The translations under genes and the position numbers were made by a program. A stretch of 64,000 bases of DNA from Bradyrhizobium diazoefficiens (lineage in GTDB: Bacteria > Pseudomonadota > Alphaproteobacteria > Rhizobiales > Xanthobacteraceae), in the NCBI RefSeq assembly GCF_016612535.1, contig NZ_JAENXS010000004.1, positions 124,001 through 188,000 on the forward strand. The letters are read 5' to 3'. This document shows positions 37,438-47,211 of this stretch, piece by piece. Positions within the stretch are counted from its first letter, which is position 1. Every line of letters begins with the position of its first letter. The notes beneath the pieces were generated by a model that saw nothing but the letters and a program-made list of their open reading frames with translations, had not been told where the DNA came from and ran no database searches.

Positions 37438-39042
37438 ATGAGCTATTCCAGGCTCACTAGCCTTGTTGTCTTTGCCGTGGCGTTGGGAGCCTATCTTCAA
37501 TTCGAAACGCCAGCTCGGGCAGGCTTCTTCGACCACGAAGTATCGGCGAAGCCAGAGCACTCCGCGAGTGCGCCGCCGGCCCTAACTGAAACGTCCTCGA
37601 TCGGAGCGAGCGCTTCGATTTCCTATCAGGCGCTTACAAATGCCTTGAGCTCGGCCCTCCCGAAGACGTTCAGCACGAGCGGCCGTCAACAGGTCTGTGC
37701 GGATCTGACGGAAGCAGTTCAGCACACAATTCAGCAGAGGATCGGCGGCGATGTCGGCCGATTCGTGGGTGGCGCTGTAAGCTTTGTCACGCGAGTCGTG
37801 ACGGTCAATCAGGTTCGCAAGGTCTGCCAGGATGTGGACTACAACGTGCAGGTGGATCGTACGAGTCCGGTGACGATTTCCGCGGGAATTAACAAGGTTC
37901 ACGTGGTTACGAACGTGACGGTTACGGGGCAAGCTGGGTTTTCGGGCGATGTGGCGAAGGCGCTTGCACTCGACAAGAAGAATTTCAGAGGCGGCATAGA
38001 AGCGAGCGCTGACATTGCGCTTGATGTCGATGAAAAGTGGTGTCCGAAACTGCAGGCTTCGGCCGCCTACAGATGGACCGACAGGGCGCAATTGGAGATC
38101 ATTCACAACATTTGGCTTGGGATTGAAGGACAGGTCGGCGACAAGCTGAAGGATCAGCTCAATAGCGCGGTGGCAAAGCTTCAGTCGAGCCTGAGCTGTT
38201 CTTCGGTCACCAACGCCGTGAAGGACGTATGGCATCCCTATTCCTTCCCGGTCTCCATTCCCGGCGTTCAGGGAACAGCGGCCTACGTGAACTTCACGCC
38301 CGCGGGAGCCGGCTTTTCGGGCGTAAGCTATGGGCCGTCCGATCTCAGCCTTGCCCTGTCACTCACCGGAAAGACGGAAGCCGGCACCGCTCCTCTCGAA
38401 AGCAATCAAGCGGGCGACTTGCCGAATCTGACGCGCATTCCCGCTGCAACCGACAAGATCACGATCGTCTTGCCGGTGAAGATCGGCTATGGGGACGCGA
38501 GCAAGGCTGTCGGAGATTACCTGATGGGCCGCGACTTCGAGGCAGAGACACCAGCCGGACATGTGAAGCTCAATATCAGAGATGTTCAGCTTTATCCCTC
38601 GGCGGGTAAACTGGCCGTCGTCCTAGGGTTCGCCGCTTCGACGGGTCACCATATCCTGGATACCAAGGGTACCGTTTATCTGTTGGCCACACCGAGTCTC
38701 GATACGGAGCAACAGATCGTTTCATTCAAGGACGTTTCGTTCACAGCCGTCACCGACAATGCATTATGGTCGACGGTGGCGAGTGTGCTGAACGGCCCGA
38801 TCAAGACCCTGATCGAGCAGAAGGCGAACTATGATCTAAGGCCGAAGATATCGGAGCTGCGCGCGAAGCTGACGCAGCTGAGCGCTGCTGCCGCCAAGCA
38901 GAACGTTGCCCTGAGCCTCAATCAGGGAGCCGTTGGGCTTCGCGGCATTCAGCTCGAAGAGAAAACGCTGACCGTGGTCGCCGGATTTGATGGAAAGGCA
39001 GATCTCGTGGTGCGGGAGATCACCATTCCGGCGATACATTAG
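37438..39042 (+). CDS. DUF4403 family secreted protein
   Basis: 534 residues. A signal peptide covers about residues 1-28 (LTSLVVFAVALGAYLQFETP, cleavage after ARA). The rest fits DUF4403: repeated lipid-binding-like (TULIP-like) beta-rich halves, with IPATDKI-type strands and a C-terminal LRGIQLEEKTLTVVAGFDGK. It is predicted periplasmic or outer-membrane associated, function unknown. GGGGG precedes the ATG. It is convergent with, and overlaps by 4 bases, the membrane protein at 39039. Confidence 0.8.
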   Translation: MSYSRLTSLVVFAVALGAYLQFETPARAGFFDHEVSAKPEHSASAPPALTETSSIGASASISYQALTNALSSALPKTFSTSGRQQVCADLTEAVQHTIQQRIGGDVGRFVGGAVSFVTRVVTVNQVRKVCQDVDYNVQVDRTSPVTISAGINKVHVVTNVTVTGQAGFSGDVAKALALDKKNFRGGIEASADIALDVDEKWCPKLQASAAYRWTDRAQLEIIHNIWLGIEGQVGDKLKDQLNSAVAKLQSSLSCSSVTNAVKDVWHPYSFPVSIPGVQGTAAYVNFTPAGAGFSGVSYGPSDLSLALSLTGKTEAGTAPLESNQAGDLPNLTRIPAATDKITIVLPVKIGYGDASKAVGDYLMGRDFEAETPAGHVKLNIRDVQLYPSAGKLAVVLGFAASTGHHILDTKGTVYLLATPSLDTEQQIVSFKDVSFTAVTDNALWSTVASVLNGPIKTLIEQKANYDLRPKISELRAKLTQLSAAAAKQNVALSLNQGAVGLRGIQLEEKTLTVVAGFDGKADLVVREITIPAIH

Positions 39043-39629
39043 GCCCTGCGCATGCGCCATTTTCGTAAGGTCCAGGCGGTTATCGCGGCTCCGGCGATCG
39101 GAACGCATAGCTGGAGCCAGCCCTGAACCATCGGAGGATTCAGCAGCCACGGTAGTGAACGCTGCGTCTCGTCTGACACGCCCATGCAATATTCGGGTTG
39201 AAAAGCACGCAGGGTGAAGTCGACGAGGTAGCGCCACCTATCGAAGGTCAAACATTCGCCTTTGGGGGCGAGCAGGAGGAAGAATTGCAAGGCGATGAAG
39301 GCTGCTGACAACGCGGGCAACAGCATGATGACAGTGGACGAGAGGTCCGCGTTCGCGGGGCGACCCGCTCGCCGACCAGCGCCGGATGAAGCCCAGAGAA
39401 TCCCCAACAGCAGCAAAGACGGCCCAAAAATGAGGACGTATCCGGCATTCAGGTTCAGCTCTATCCCTGTGCCTGGGGCGCTAAATTTTCCAAGGATGGT
39501 CGGTGCCCGAGCGATGATGCAGCCCAGCAGTCCAACAGCACCGACTATGGCAAACCTGCGCACTGTGTGATCGGAAAGGAGGCCCCAAGCGTCGGGGTCC
39601 ACTGCGCGATTCCGGTCGTGTGCGCTCAT
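39039..39629 (-). CDS. Integral membrane protein of unknown function
   Basis: 196 residues from ATG 39629, with GGGGTTGCTCA upstream. Four hydrophobic segments are visible near residues 27-43, 62-80, 97-117 and 167-188, with a Cys-containing loop (APKGECLTFDRWRYL ... QPEYCMG) between the last two that may form a disulfide outside the membrane. No family is recognised. It is convergent with DUF4403. Confidence 0.6.
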   Translation of the reverse strand: MSAHDRNRAVDPDAWGLLSDHTVRRFAIVGAVGLLGCIIARAPTILGKFSAPGTGIELNLNAGYVLIFGPSLLLLGILWASSGAGRRAGRPANADLSSTVIMLLPALSAAFIALQFFLLLAPKGECLTFDRWRYLVDFTLRAFQPEYCMGVSDETQRSLPWLLNPPMVQGWLQLCVPIAGAAITAWTLRKWRMRRA

Positions 39630-40209
39630 TGAGCAACCCCTCTGTAGGTTGCCGATGATAAGCTGACTGTGCGAACTGCACAACCGTTCCCAGAGTTGGC
39701 CACCATTGTCGAGGGGAGATCTGCAGGCGACACCGCGACAGCCGATTGAGCAGCATTTCCGACTTCGCGAGGCGATGAGCTATCGATAGCTGGTCTATTA
39801 CACTTCCGATCACCGACGCTAATTCATCGGGACCAGACGGCGGCTACTTCTTCAGTTTTGTTGCGGGCAATCTCGCGGATTTCTTGGAAGCCGTCGCTTT
39901 GGCCCTTCACCAAGGTTGGTTTCACGAGACTGTGTGGGAACGAACTTGGTCTCTGATGCTCTCCGCCGAAGCTAGGCGCAGGAGCTTCCATTCCCAGTCG
40001 CTAGGATCACGCGCGATTGGCACTTAACAGGAAGGCGCGGGAACTTCTTCAAGCCTTCAACTCGGAAGCCTATGGAACAGCGCGACCGGGCGCCCGACGG
40101 AGCACTGTCTTCCGAGATTGTCAGTCAGGCGAGCTTTGTCTTTGCCATTTTTGATCGTGTCCGAAAACAGCGAGACGAGATGCGTGTTCCGTGCAATAAA
40201 TGCGGAATT
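39630..40209. other. Intergenic region, nothing recognised
   Basis: About 580 bases. The frame of the repair gene is open to 40072, but family alignment puts its start at 40210 (or ATG 40180). The rest has no gene I can support. Confidence 0.4.
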
Positions 40210-41727
40210 ATGGATCTTGATCACGCCGCATCCTACCGTGCACTCGCGACGAGGGACGTCCGGTTTGACGGTCGGCTGTTTATCGGAGTGCGGACCACCG
40301 GCATATATTGCCGGCCGATCTGTCCCGCGCGAACCCCCAAGATCGAAAACGTTATGTTTTTCCGTTCGGCGGCGGAGGCTCAGGAAGCCAAATTCCGTCC
40401 GTGCTTACGGTGTCGCCCTGAAACCGCACCAGACTTCGGCGCCTGGCGGGGAACTGCGAACACTGTCTCGCGCGCCCTGTCGCTGATTGAAGCAGGCGCG
40501 CTCGACTCCGCAAGCATGAGCGATCTTGCCAGCCGGCTGGGAGTTGGAGAGCGCCAGCTTCGTCGGCTCTTCGACAAGCACCTGGGAGCGTCGCCGATCA
40601 CAGTCGCGCAAACGCATAGAGTCTTACTTGCGAAGCAGCTCATTCATGACACGCAGCTTTCGATGACGGACGTGGCCTTGGCTGCCGGGTTCGGGAGCGT
40701 GCGCCAATTTAACGAGGTCTTTCAGCGCCTCTACGGACGTCCTCCTAATTCTCTGCGCCGTACCAAACCGCCAGCATCGGCGGCTACGCCTTCCACCGAA
40801 ATCACGCTCCGTCTCAGTTATCGGCCGCCATATGATTGGGCCGCTATTCTCTGCTATCTGCAGACCTTCGCCATTCCCGAGGTCGAACTGGTTGATGGGT
40901 TTGCCTACTGCCGCACCATCGACCTGGATGGAGCGATAGGGTCTATCACTGTTCGGCCATCGGGCGACCACGCGTTGGAAGCCGTCGTGCAATTCCCGCG
41001 GCTTGCGACGCTGCCGGCTATCCTCTCGCGGCTACGGCGCGTCTTCGACCTTTCTGCCGACCCCGAACCGATAGCGCGTCACCTCGCGCAAGACCCGTTG
41101 CTTGCGCCTCTCGTGGCCGCGTGGCCCGGATTGCGGGTCTCGGGCGCATGGGATGGGTTCGAGTTCGCGGTTAGGACGATCCTCAGCGACGGGGATACGG
41201 GTTCGCAGGCGAGGGCCAGCATCAGGAACGTCGTGAGCACCTATGGGGCTTCGCTGACGGTGACAGGATCGGGGAAAGATAGCCTCAGGCGAACATTCCC
41301 GCGTCCAAAGACACTTGCGATGGCCGACCTCACGGAACTCGGCATCCCCGGCGCCAAGGCGACGGCAATTGCAGCACTGGCGCGTATGGCATCGAGCAGC
41401 AGGGATCCGTTTAGGACAGGGCAAAGCCTCGAAGACATGATTGCCCAGCTTCGCGAAATCCCGGAAATTGGTGACGCGATAGCGCAATACATCGCCATGC
41501 GGCAGTTTCGCGAGCCGGATGCATTTCCGCCAGCGATCGATGAGTTTGTACGATTGCTTGGCCGAGAGCACGTTCCGATTCACGAATTGTCCACCCATAT
41601 GGAAGCATGGCGACCGTGGCGCGCCTACGCTGCGCAGTATCTGTGGTACGCGCAGAACGCCGCCGAGGGAGAGCGGCAGCCTTTTCGATCTCCGGTCGCC
41701 GCGACGGCGAACCTCGCGGCATCTTAA
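40210..41727 (+). CDS. Ada N-terminal/AraC/AlkA-type DNA repair regulator
   Basis: 505 residues from ATG 40210 (MDLDHAASYRALATRDVRFD). An Ada metal-binding domain has the four Cys C34, C38, C65 and C68 with the Ada spacing, so methyl-phosphotriester sensing is plausible. An AraC-type helix-turn-helix follows (about 90-180), then an AlkA-like 3-methyladenine glycosylase domain (about 195-490). The helix-hairpin-helix reads PEIGDAIAQYIAMR where the family has PGIGPWTAxYIAMR, and the catalytic block DAFPPAID places Asp one position later than the usual DAFPxxD. The glycosylase may therefore be weakened or shifted in specificity. Confidence 0.9.
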   Translation: MDLDHAASYRALATRDVRFDGRLFIGVRTTGIYCRPICPARTPKIENVMFFRSAAEAQEAKFRPCLRCRPETAPDFGAWRGTANTVSRALSLIEAGALDSASMSDLASRLGVGERQLRRLFDKHLGASPITVAQTHRVLLAKQLIHDTQLSMTDVALAAGFGSVRQFNEVFQRLYGRPPNSLRRTKPPASAATPSTEITLRLSYRPPYDWAAILCYLQTFAIPEVELVDGFAYCRTIDLDGAIGSITVRPSGDHALEAVVQFPRLATLPAILSRLRRVFDLSADPEPIARHLAQDPLLAPLVAAWPGLRVSGAWDGFEFAVRTILSDGDTGSQARASIRNVVSTYGASLTVTGSGKDSLRRTFPRPKTLAMADLTELGIPGAKATAIAALARMASSSRDPFRTGQSLEDMIAQLREIPEIGDAIAQYIAMRQFREPDAFPPAIDEFVRLLGREHVPIHELSTHMEAWRPWRAYAAQYLWYAQNAAEGERQPFRSPVAATANLAAS

Positions 41728-42106
41728 CGAACGGCTGCAGGCTTGCACGAAACACCACTTGTGTTTCAGCAAACCGCACCATCTTGAGCTCGTGGCGACG
41801 CGTTCTGGGAACGCTTATCGCTTTAACCGCTCCAGGATGCGTGCACTTCATGAAGTACGAGCCGAATCGTGGCGCTCGCTGTGAGCTTACGTCATCAAAC
41901 TCGTTGCTCTCAATCACATTGCTCTGCCGAGCTGAGTAGTTTCAGAATCCACATTGAGGTCCGAATCTCGCGAGCAGCAAGAGAGCGACGCGGCTATCGT
42001 ATGCTCACGTTGGGATGGCTGCTCTGAGAGTTCCGGCGCGTGACGCATACTTACGATTGGCACGCACCATCCGATGTTGACGACAGTCGGCTATGGAGAT
42101 TGCGTT
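41728..42106. other. Promoter region of the acyl-CoA synthetase gene
   Basis: About 380 bases with no supported gene. It contains the likely promoter of the acyl-CoA synthetase gene, the first plus-strand gene of the metabolic cluster. Confidence 0.4.
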
Positions 42107-43732
42107 ATGATCGGAGCCGCCTCCTCGAACGAACGCGATCCTGATCCTGCGACTTTGGGTAAGTTTCTTATGCGAGCGGCGGAAGCGTACGCTGCACGGC
42201 CTGCCGTCGTTTGGAATGCTCGGACGCTGAGTTTCGCCGACTTGCTGCACGAGAGTGCCTGCGTCGCAAACGGCTTATCCGCGCTCGGCATACGATCCGG
42301 TGACCGGATCGCCATCTGGATGCCCAATGCGCCAGCGTGGCTAGCGCTTCACTTCGCGTCGGCAATGCTTGGGGCAATCCTCGTGGCTATCAATCCGCGA
42401 TTTCGCAGTCACGAAGTGGGAGACATTATCGCGCGATCCGGCTCAAAATTGCTCGTGATATGGCCCCGCTTCAGAGGCCTCGATTTTGTCGGCATGCTGG
42501 ACGAAATCGATCCCAATCTGTTAGAGCCCCTCGAAACAGTGGTGCTCTACGGTGAGGACGATGCACATCTGGTCCGCGAGCGCTTAGCCAAGCGCGCAGT
42601 ACCTTACACCGAGCTTGCAAAAGCGATCCCGGTCGCCTCCGACTTGGGCAGTTCAGCCCTTGGCTCCAACATCTTCACGACGTCCGGCACGACGAGCGTT
42701 CCAAAATTCGTCCTTCATAGCCAACAGGCGATCGTTACACATGCAAACTGGGTTGCCAAGGCCGCGGCTTATTCACCCGACAGCGTCCAACTGTTGTGTT
42801 TGCCGCTATGCGGAATCTTTGGGTTCGTTCAGGCAATGGCTGCCTTGGCATCGGGTTCCTGTTTAGTAATGCAGGCGAGCTTCGACGCAAAAGGCGCAGT
42901 AGAACTTATTCGGGCAAACAAGGTAGCGACTCTATGCGCGTCTGATGAAATGCTGGCACGTCTCTTTGCAGAATCGACAGAGCAAATTCCGTTTCCCTCC
43001 CTTCAGTGTGCTGCTTTTGGAAGCTTTTCTCCTGAGCTATCGGATCTTCCATTGCAGCTCTCGCAAAGGGGAGTACGTCTCGTTGGCATCTATGGATCAA
43101 GCGAGATGCAGGCGATTTTCACGCATCAGCCGATACGGGCCGAGTTACCTGGAAGAGCCATGGCTGGTGGCCTTTTGGTAGCGCCCACCGCTCAGGTTCG
43201 CGTCCGCGACAGCTCGACGGGGAAATTGGTCGGACTAGACACTCCAGGGGAGCTCGAGGTGAAAGGGCCCAGCCTAATGCTTAGATATTTTGGCGATGAG
43301 CGTGCAACTGAGCAGGCGTTTTCGCCGGATGGCTTTTTCCGTACCGGCGACCTTGCTCGGGTATTGCCTGGCGACAGCGTCGTATTTATGGGGCGAATGC
43401 GAGACGTTCTTCGCTTGGGGGGATATCTCGTCGCGCCGGCCGAGATAGAGTCTTATGTTCAGCAGCACCGGTCGGTTGACGCGTGCCAGGTGGTCGATGT
43501 GGCCGGACCATCCGGCACGATCGCGGTCGCGTTCGTAACGCTGCGGCCCAATGAGAGCTTCAGCGCCACCGCGCTGCAAGAATTTTGCAATCAAAGGCTG
43601 GCCAAATTCAAAGTACCGCGATCATTTGTCTGCATCGACGCGTTCCCGGTAACATCGGGACCGAATGGCACTAAGGTGCAACGCACGAAGCTGCGCGACA
43701 TCGCAGCCCAGAGGATCGCCGCGGGTCAGTAG
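42107..43732 (+). CDS. AMP-forming acyl-CoA synthetase/ligase
   Basis: 541 residues from ATG 42107, with GGAGA eight bases upstream; an in-frame ATG at 42074 lacks a good site. ANL-superfamily motifs are complete: A3 FTTSGTTSVPK near 195, A5 GIYGSSE near 330, A7 GFFRTGDL near 410, and the C-terminal catalytic Lys region NGTKVQRTKLRD near 525. It adenylates a carboxylate and probably loads CoA; no carrier protein is in the window. In this cluster it could activate an acid for the thioesterase and acyl-CoA dehydrogenase steps. It is convergent with the FAD oxidase gene. Confidence 0.88.
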   Translation: MIGAASSNERDPDPATLGKFLMRAAEAYAARPAVVWNARTLSFADLLHESACVANGLSALGIRSGDRIAIWMPNAPAWLALHFASAMLGAILVAINPRFRSHEVGDIIARSGSKLLVIWPRFRGLDFVGMLDEIDPNLLEPLETVVLYGEDDAHLVRERLAKRAVPYTELAKAIPVASDLGSSALGSNIFTTSGTTSVPKFVLHSQQAIVTHANWVAKAAAYSPDSVQLLCLPLCGIFGFVQAMAALASGSCLVMQASFDAKGAVELIRANKVATLCASDEMLARLFAESTEQIPFPSLQCAAFGSFSPELSDLPLQLSQRGVRLVGIYGSSEMQAIFTHQPIRAELPGRAMAGGLLVAPTAQVRVRDSSTGKLVGLDTPGELEVKGPSLMLRYFGDERATEQAFSPDGFFRTGDLARVLPGDSVVFMGRMRDVLRLGGYLVAPAEIESYVQQHRSVDACQVVDVAGPSGTIAVAFVTLRPNESFSATALQEFCNQRLAKFKVPRSFVCIDAFPVTSGPNGTKVQRTKLRDIAAQRIAAGQ

Positions 43733-43810
43733 CAACCGTTTTACTCTATCAAAATGGCGAGCTCATCCCGCCGCCTATCGTACGTCCGGGCCGTCGAGGC
43801 TTCCCGATCC

Positions 43811-45112
43811 CTAGATGCCTACCGCGTCGCGAAGGCGCTGCCACGCGACGACCGGGCGGAGAAACCAAGGATCGCCATAGTAGAGGGGACGCGTCTGGAA
43901 TTCGAGATTGTCGTAGGCCGTTCGGCCCTCAGGATCTTGCAGAACCTTCAGTGCAATCTTGTGGCCGAGCCATGTGGACCGACCTATCCCCGAACCGCAA
44001 CAGCCCAGGGCATAGTGAACGCCTGCCACCTCTCCAAGGTGGGGCAGCAGGTCGAAGGTATACGCTATGAGGCCCGACCACGCGAATTCTGCTCTCACAC
44101 CAGCCAACTCTGGAAATACCCGGAGCATGGCGGCGTAGAGATCAAGGCTATTCGCGATAGCCCCGTCTCCTGGACTTACGGCACGACCGCCAAAAATGAG
44201 ACGCGCTCCATCGGGTGACGTTCGATAGTAATAGAGCACGCGGCGCTTCTCTTCTACGAGCCGCTGCCCCGGCATCAAACGTCGCATTTGGTCGTTTGGA
44301 AGCGGTTCTGTGGCAATCAAGGCGCTGCCGATCGGCACGATACGCCGACGAAGATATTGGCTCACGTTGCCGGTGTAGCCATTCGTTGCGATAATAACAT
44401 TCCTGGATCGAATTTGCCCACGAGACGTGGTGACGCGGTGCGTGGCGCCCGTAGCGGCGATATCAAGCACAGCCGTATCTGGCACGAGGGATACGCCGGA
44501 TTTTAGAGCAACAGACACCAATCCGTCATGATATAATGCCGGGTTGAGAGAGCTATCGCGCTCGAGGAGCATGCCCCCGCAATAGAGGTCGCTTCCGATC
44601 TCAGAGCGCTGTTCGGCACGGGGTATCATGCGCGCGGCTATGCCAAAGCGCTCTTTGAGAACTGCAGCATGATGTCCCAGGTCGTCGTAGTCTTTCGGCC
44701 TCAGAGCGGCTACGAGGCGGCCTACCTCGGCAAGGCCACATTCAATTCCTTCATCCTCAATGAATCGTCTCGTATACGTCAGGGCATTCAAACTCTCATC
44801 CATGAGAGCCTGGGCCGCCATGTTCCCATAGGCTCTGATGAGTCCAGGCAAGCCGCGTTTCGGAAAGCTCGGTCCAAGCATGCCGGAGTTACGTGAACTG
44901 GCGCCAAATCCAATTTGTCGCGCTTCCAGCACGAGCACATGGCGCCCCCGCCGGGCCAGCGTTATCGCCGCGACCAGGCCCGTATAGCCTGACCCGACCA
45001 CGATGACATCAGCGTTGTCGGGAAGGTCGCAATCCATCTGCGCGGTGCGCGGCCGTCCCGTCCACCACAGCGGAGCACGTGTCGCACCCTGGACAAATTT
45101 CTTATACTGCAT
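43811..45112 (-). CDS. Glycine-oxidase-like FAD-dependent amine oxidase (DAO family)
   Basis: 433 residues. The FAD-binding Rossmann motif is VIVVGSGYTGLVAAITLARR near 37-56, followed by FGASSRNSGMLGPSF; C-terminal GCCGSGIGRSTWLG closes the FAD site. It belongs to the DAO family with gamma-glutamylputrescine and glycine oxidases, which oxidise C-N bonds. In the triacsin pathway a DAO-family oxidase (Tri27) cleaves the lysine-glycine hydrazine to hydrazinoacetate; an equivalent role here is inference from context. Its first 11 bases overlap the GST gene, and NMO1 lies upstream in the same direction. Confidence 0.85.
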   Translation of the reverse strand: MQYKKFVQGATRAPLWWTGRPRTAQMDCDLPDNADVIVVGSGYTGLVAAITLARRGRHVLVLEARQIGFGASSRNSGMLGPSFPKRGLPGLIRAYGNMAAQALMDESLNALTYTRRFIEDEGIECGLAEVGRLVAALRPKDYDDLGHHAAVLKERFGIAARMIPRAEQRSEIGSDLYCGGMLLERDSSLNPALYHDGLVSVALKSGVSLVPDTAVLDIAATGATHRVTTSRGQIRSRNVIIATNGYTGNVSQYLRRRIVPIGSALIATEPLPNDQMRRLMPGQRLVEEKRRVLYYYRTSPDGARLIFGGRAVSPGDGAIANSLDLYAAMLRVFPELAGVRAEFAWSGLIAYTFDLLPHLGEVAGVHYALGCCGSGIGRSTWLGHKIALKVLQDPEGRTAYDNLEFQTRPLYYGDPWFLRPVVAWQRLRDAVGI

Positions 45113-45761
45113 CCGCTCGAGCTCCGGCTTCAGCCGGGATCGACGTCAGTATCGCTTCAGGTGGCTGCCAGCGATCGAGCCTCCGGATATCGGCCAACCA
45201 ACGCGCGACGTTGGCGTACTTCGAGAGGTCCAGTTTCGCCTGATCCGCCCAAAACAGGTAGCCCGAGCAGGATATGTCGGCAATCGTCAGGGAGGAGCCA
45301 ACAATGAATTTAGCGCCTTCCAAGTGCGCATTGAGCCGCCCCAACGCATCCTCTGCCCGTCGCCTGTAGAGCGATACAACGTCGGACGGAGGATTGGTCT
45401 CAAACCGCAGGGCAAATCGCAAGTTGGCAACGCCAAGGTTCAATCGGCTCATCTCCCAAAATAACCATTCGTTGATCGCAGCGCGGCTCCTCCGGTCCGT
45501 CCCGCCGAACGAGCCCGTTTGCTCGGCCAAATAGGACAAGATTGCGTTCGACTGGCTAATGCACAAGCCGTCATGAACCAATACCGGCACCTCACCGTAT
45601 CGGCTGACGTGCCGGAATTCGGTGGGACGGCTCGACGGCTCCGCAAAGACGTCAATCATCCTGTACTGATAGCGGAGCCGCGCCAGCTCGAGGAAGAGGC
45701 AGACCTTGTACGAGTGCCCGGAGTCGTGATGGCCATAGACCGCGTATTCGGGTTGTTCCAT
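45102..45761 (-). CDS. Glutathione S-transferase family protein
   Basis: 219 residues from ATG 45761, with GGAG eight bases upstream. The N-terminal thioredoxin-like domain includes YGHHDSGHSYKVCLFLELAR and VPVLVHDGLCISQSNAILSY (the cis-Pro and Ser-glutathione motif); an all-helical C-terminal domain has LTIADIS. It probably handles or isomerises a reactive intermediate using glutathione. Its place between the N-hydroxylase and the FAD oxidase suggests work on, or protection from, an N-oxidised intermediate. Confidence 0.88.
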   Translation of the reverse strand: MEQPEYAVYGHHDSGHSYKVCLFLELARLRYQYRMIDVFAEPSSRPTEFRHVSRYGEVPVLVHDGLCISQSNAILSYLAEQTGSFGGTDRRSRAAINEWLFWEMSRLNLGVANLRFALRFETNPPSDVVSLYRRRAEDALGRLNAHLEGAKFIVGSSLTIADISCSGYLFWADQAKLDLSKYANVARWLADIRRLDRWQPPEAILTSIPAEAGARADAV

Positions 45762-45855
45762 TGAATAGCTCCATGTCATTAGCCCACTCGCGAAGCACGG
45801 TCAGCGTTTCGCTCGCCGACCCGCCGCACGTCGGCTTTTAGGCGGCGCGGCTCGA

Positions 45856-47211
45856 TTAGAGAGAAATGAGCCTTGGTGTGCCTGCACGAACGGGCTGCAC
45901 TTCGGATGCTTGCGATCCGCTGAGGACGGAATTAACGATTGCCTCGGCTCGAAGCGCGACCATGCTGAAACTCTGGCCATCGCCGATACCGTGCGAGTGC
46001 TCGCAAAGCCCGTTCAGATAGATGCGCGCGCGTGACGGCTCGGTCAACGCGAGGCTGTAGTCTCGATTCACGACGGGCTGTCCGCAATCATTCGTTCGGA
46101 TCAACGAGCGAACATTCTGGAGGAAGCCCGGCAGAGGATTCACGTGAAAACCGGTCGCCAAGACGACTACCTCGCCGGATATCACGTCGGCAGCATCGCT
46201 ATTCACTTCTTTCACCGATAGATCTATGCCGCGTTGCGTCCTGTGCACTTGAGAAACGGCCCGTCTCGTGAGCAACGTGATACGCGGCGTCTGAGCGACG
46301 GCATCCTCGTAGATTTGCTGGTACAGAGCGGAGCAGATCTCGGCGTCGAGACCCGAATAGTTGGTCCGCAATGTCTCGGCGAACGCGGCGGCTTTTCGCT
46401 CTGGCGGCAAGCCAAAGAAGTAGTCTGTTTCCGGCGGACAATAGACCCCATTGCTGAATTGGCTGAGGTCGTAGAGCTTGAAACCCGAAGACCGCTGAAG
46501 GCCAGCTATCGATGCGTTTGGGAACCGCCGGCGCAAATCGAGGATCGCTTCGCCTGCGCTCTGGCCAGCGCCAATGACCACGATCGATCTAACCGTTTGC
46601 GGTAGGCGAACGACGCGCCGTTCGTACTCGGACGTATGAAACACGCGATCTCCGAGAAGCGCTCTAAACGGCTCTGGGATCGTCGGCTCGGCACCGACCG
46701 ACACAACCAGGTTGGTTGTCGAAACTCGTCCGGACCGGGCGCCGATTGTGAGCTCGACCAGCTCGTCGCCCTCAAACCGCGGGTTCACGTCTCGGATGGG
46801 GTCGTCATAGCTGGCGTATGTCGCCAGCTGTGCCGCCACCCACTGGACGTAGTCTGACCATTCCTGACGGCTCGGGGCCCGGCCTAATCGGCCAAAGTCA
46901 TACAGTCGTCCTCTGGCCTTCAAATAATTCACGAAAGTGTAGCGACTGCGGGGATCGCGCGGTGTCGCGAGATCGCGCAAGAAGTGATGGTTTATGTCAC
47001 TGCCAGCCAAAATGAAATTCGGATGCCATGCACTGGATGTTCTTGCCTCGAAGAATCTTGACGATAGCCGGACGGCACGAGCATCGTCTCCGCACTCTTC
47101 GATCGCGGCGGCAACCGCTATGCCGGAGGGGCCGAAGCCCACGCAAACTAGATCCACTCGCTCTTGATCAGGCGCGGCGTCCATCTCGACCTCCGGTGTA
47201 TCCGTTCCCAT
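45856..47211 (-). CDS. Lysine/ornithine N-monooxygenase-like flavoenzyme, NMO1
   Basis: 451 residues from ATG 47211. Class B N-hydroxylating monooxygenase features: FAD motif GFGPSG at 25-30, the substrate/flavin loop SAWHPNFILAGSDINHHFLR, the NADPH Rossmann motif VIGAGQSAGEAILDL near 215, ATGFHVNP near 370 and C-terminal NGLCEHSHGIGDGQSFS. The family N-hydroxylates the side-chain amine of lysine, ornithine or a related diamine. It leads an operon with GST and FAD oxidase and is divergent from a PLP-enzyme operon. It is clearly distinct from NMO2, so the two probably have different substrates. Confidence 0.88.
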   Translation of the reverse strand: MGTDTPEVEMDAAPDQERVDLVCVGFGPSGIAVAAAIEECGDDARAVRLSSRFFEARTSSAWHPNFILAGSDINHHFLRDLATPRDPRSRYTFVNYLKARGRLYDFGRLGRAPSRQEWSDYVQWVAAQLATYASYDDPIRDVNPRFEGDELVELTIGARSGRVSTTNLVVSVGAEPTIPEPFRALLGDRVFHTSEYERRVVRLPQTVRSIVVIGAGQSAGEAILDLRRRFPNASIAGLQRSSGFKLYDLSQFSNGVYCPPETDYFFGLPPERKAAAFAETLRTNYSGLDAEICSALYQQIYEDAVAQTPRITLLTRRAVSQVHRTQRGIDLSVKEVNSDAADVISGEVVVLATGFHVNPLPGFLQNVRSLIRTNDCGQPVVNRDYSLALTEPSRARIYLNGLCEHSHGIGDGQSFSMVALRAEAIVNSVLSGSQASEVQPVRAGTPRLISL

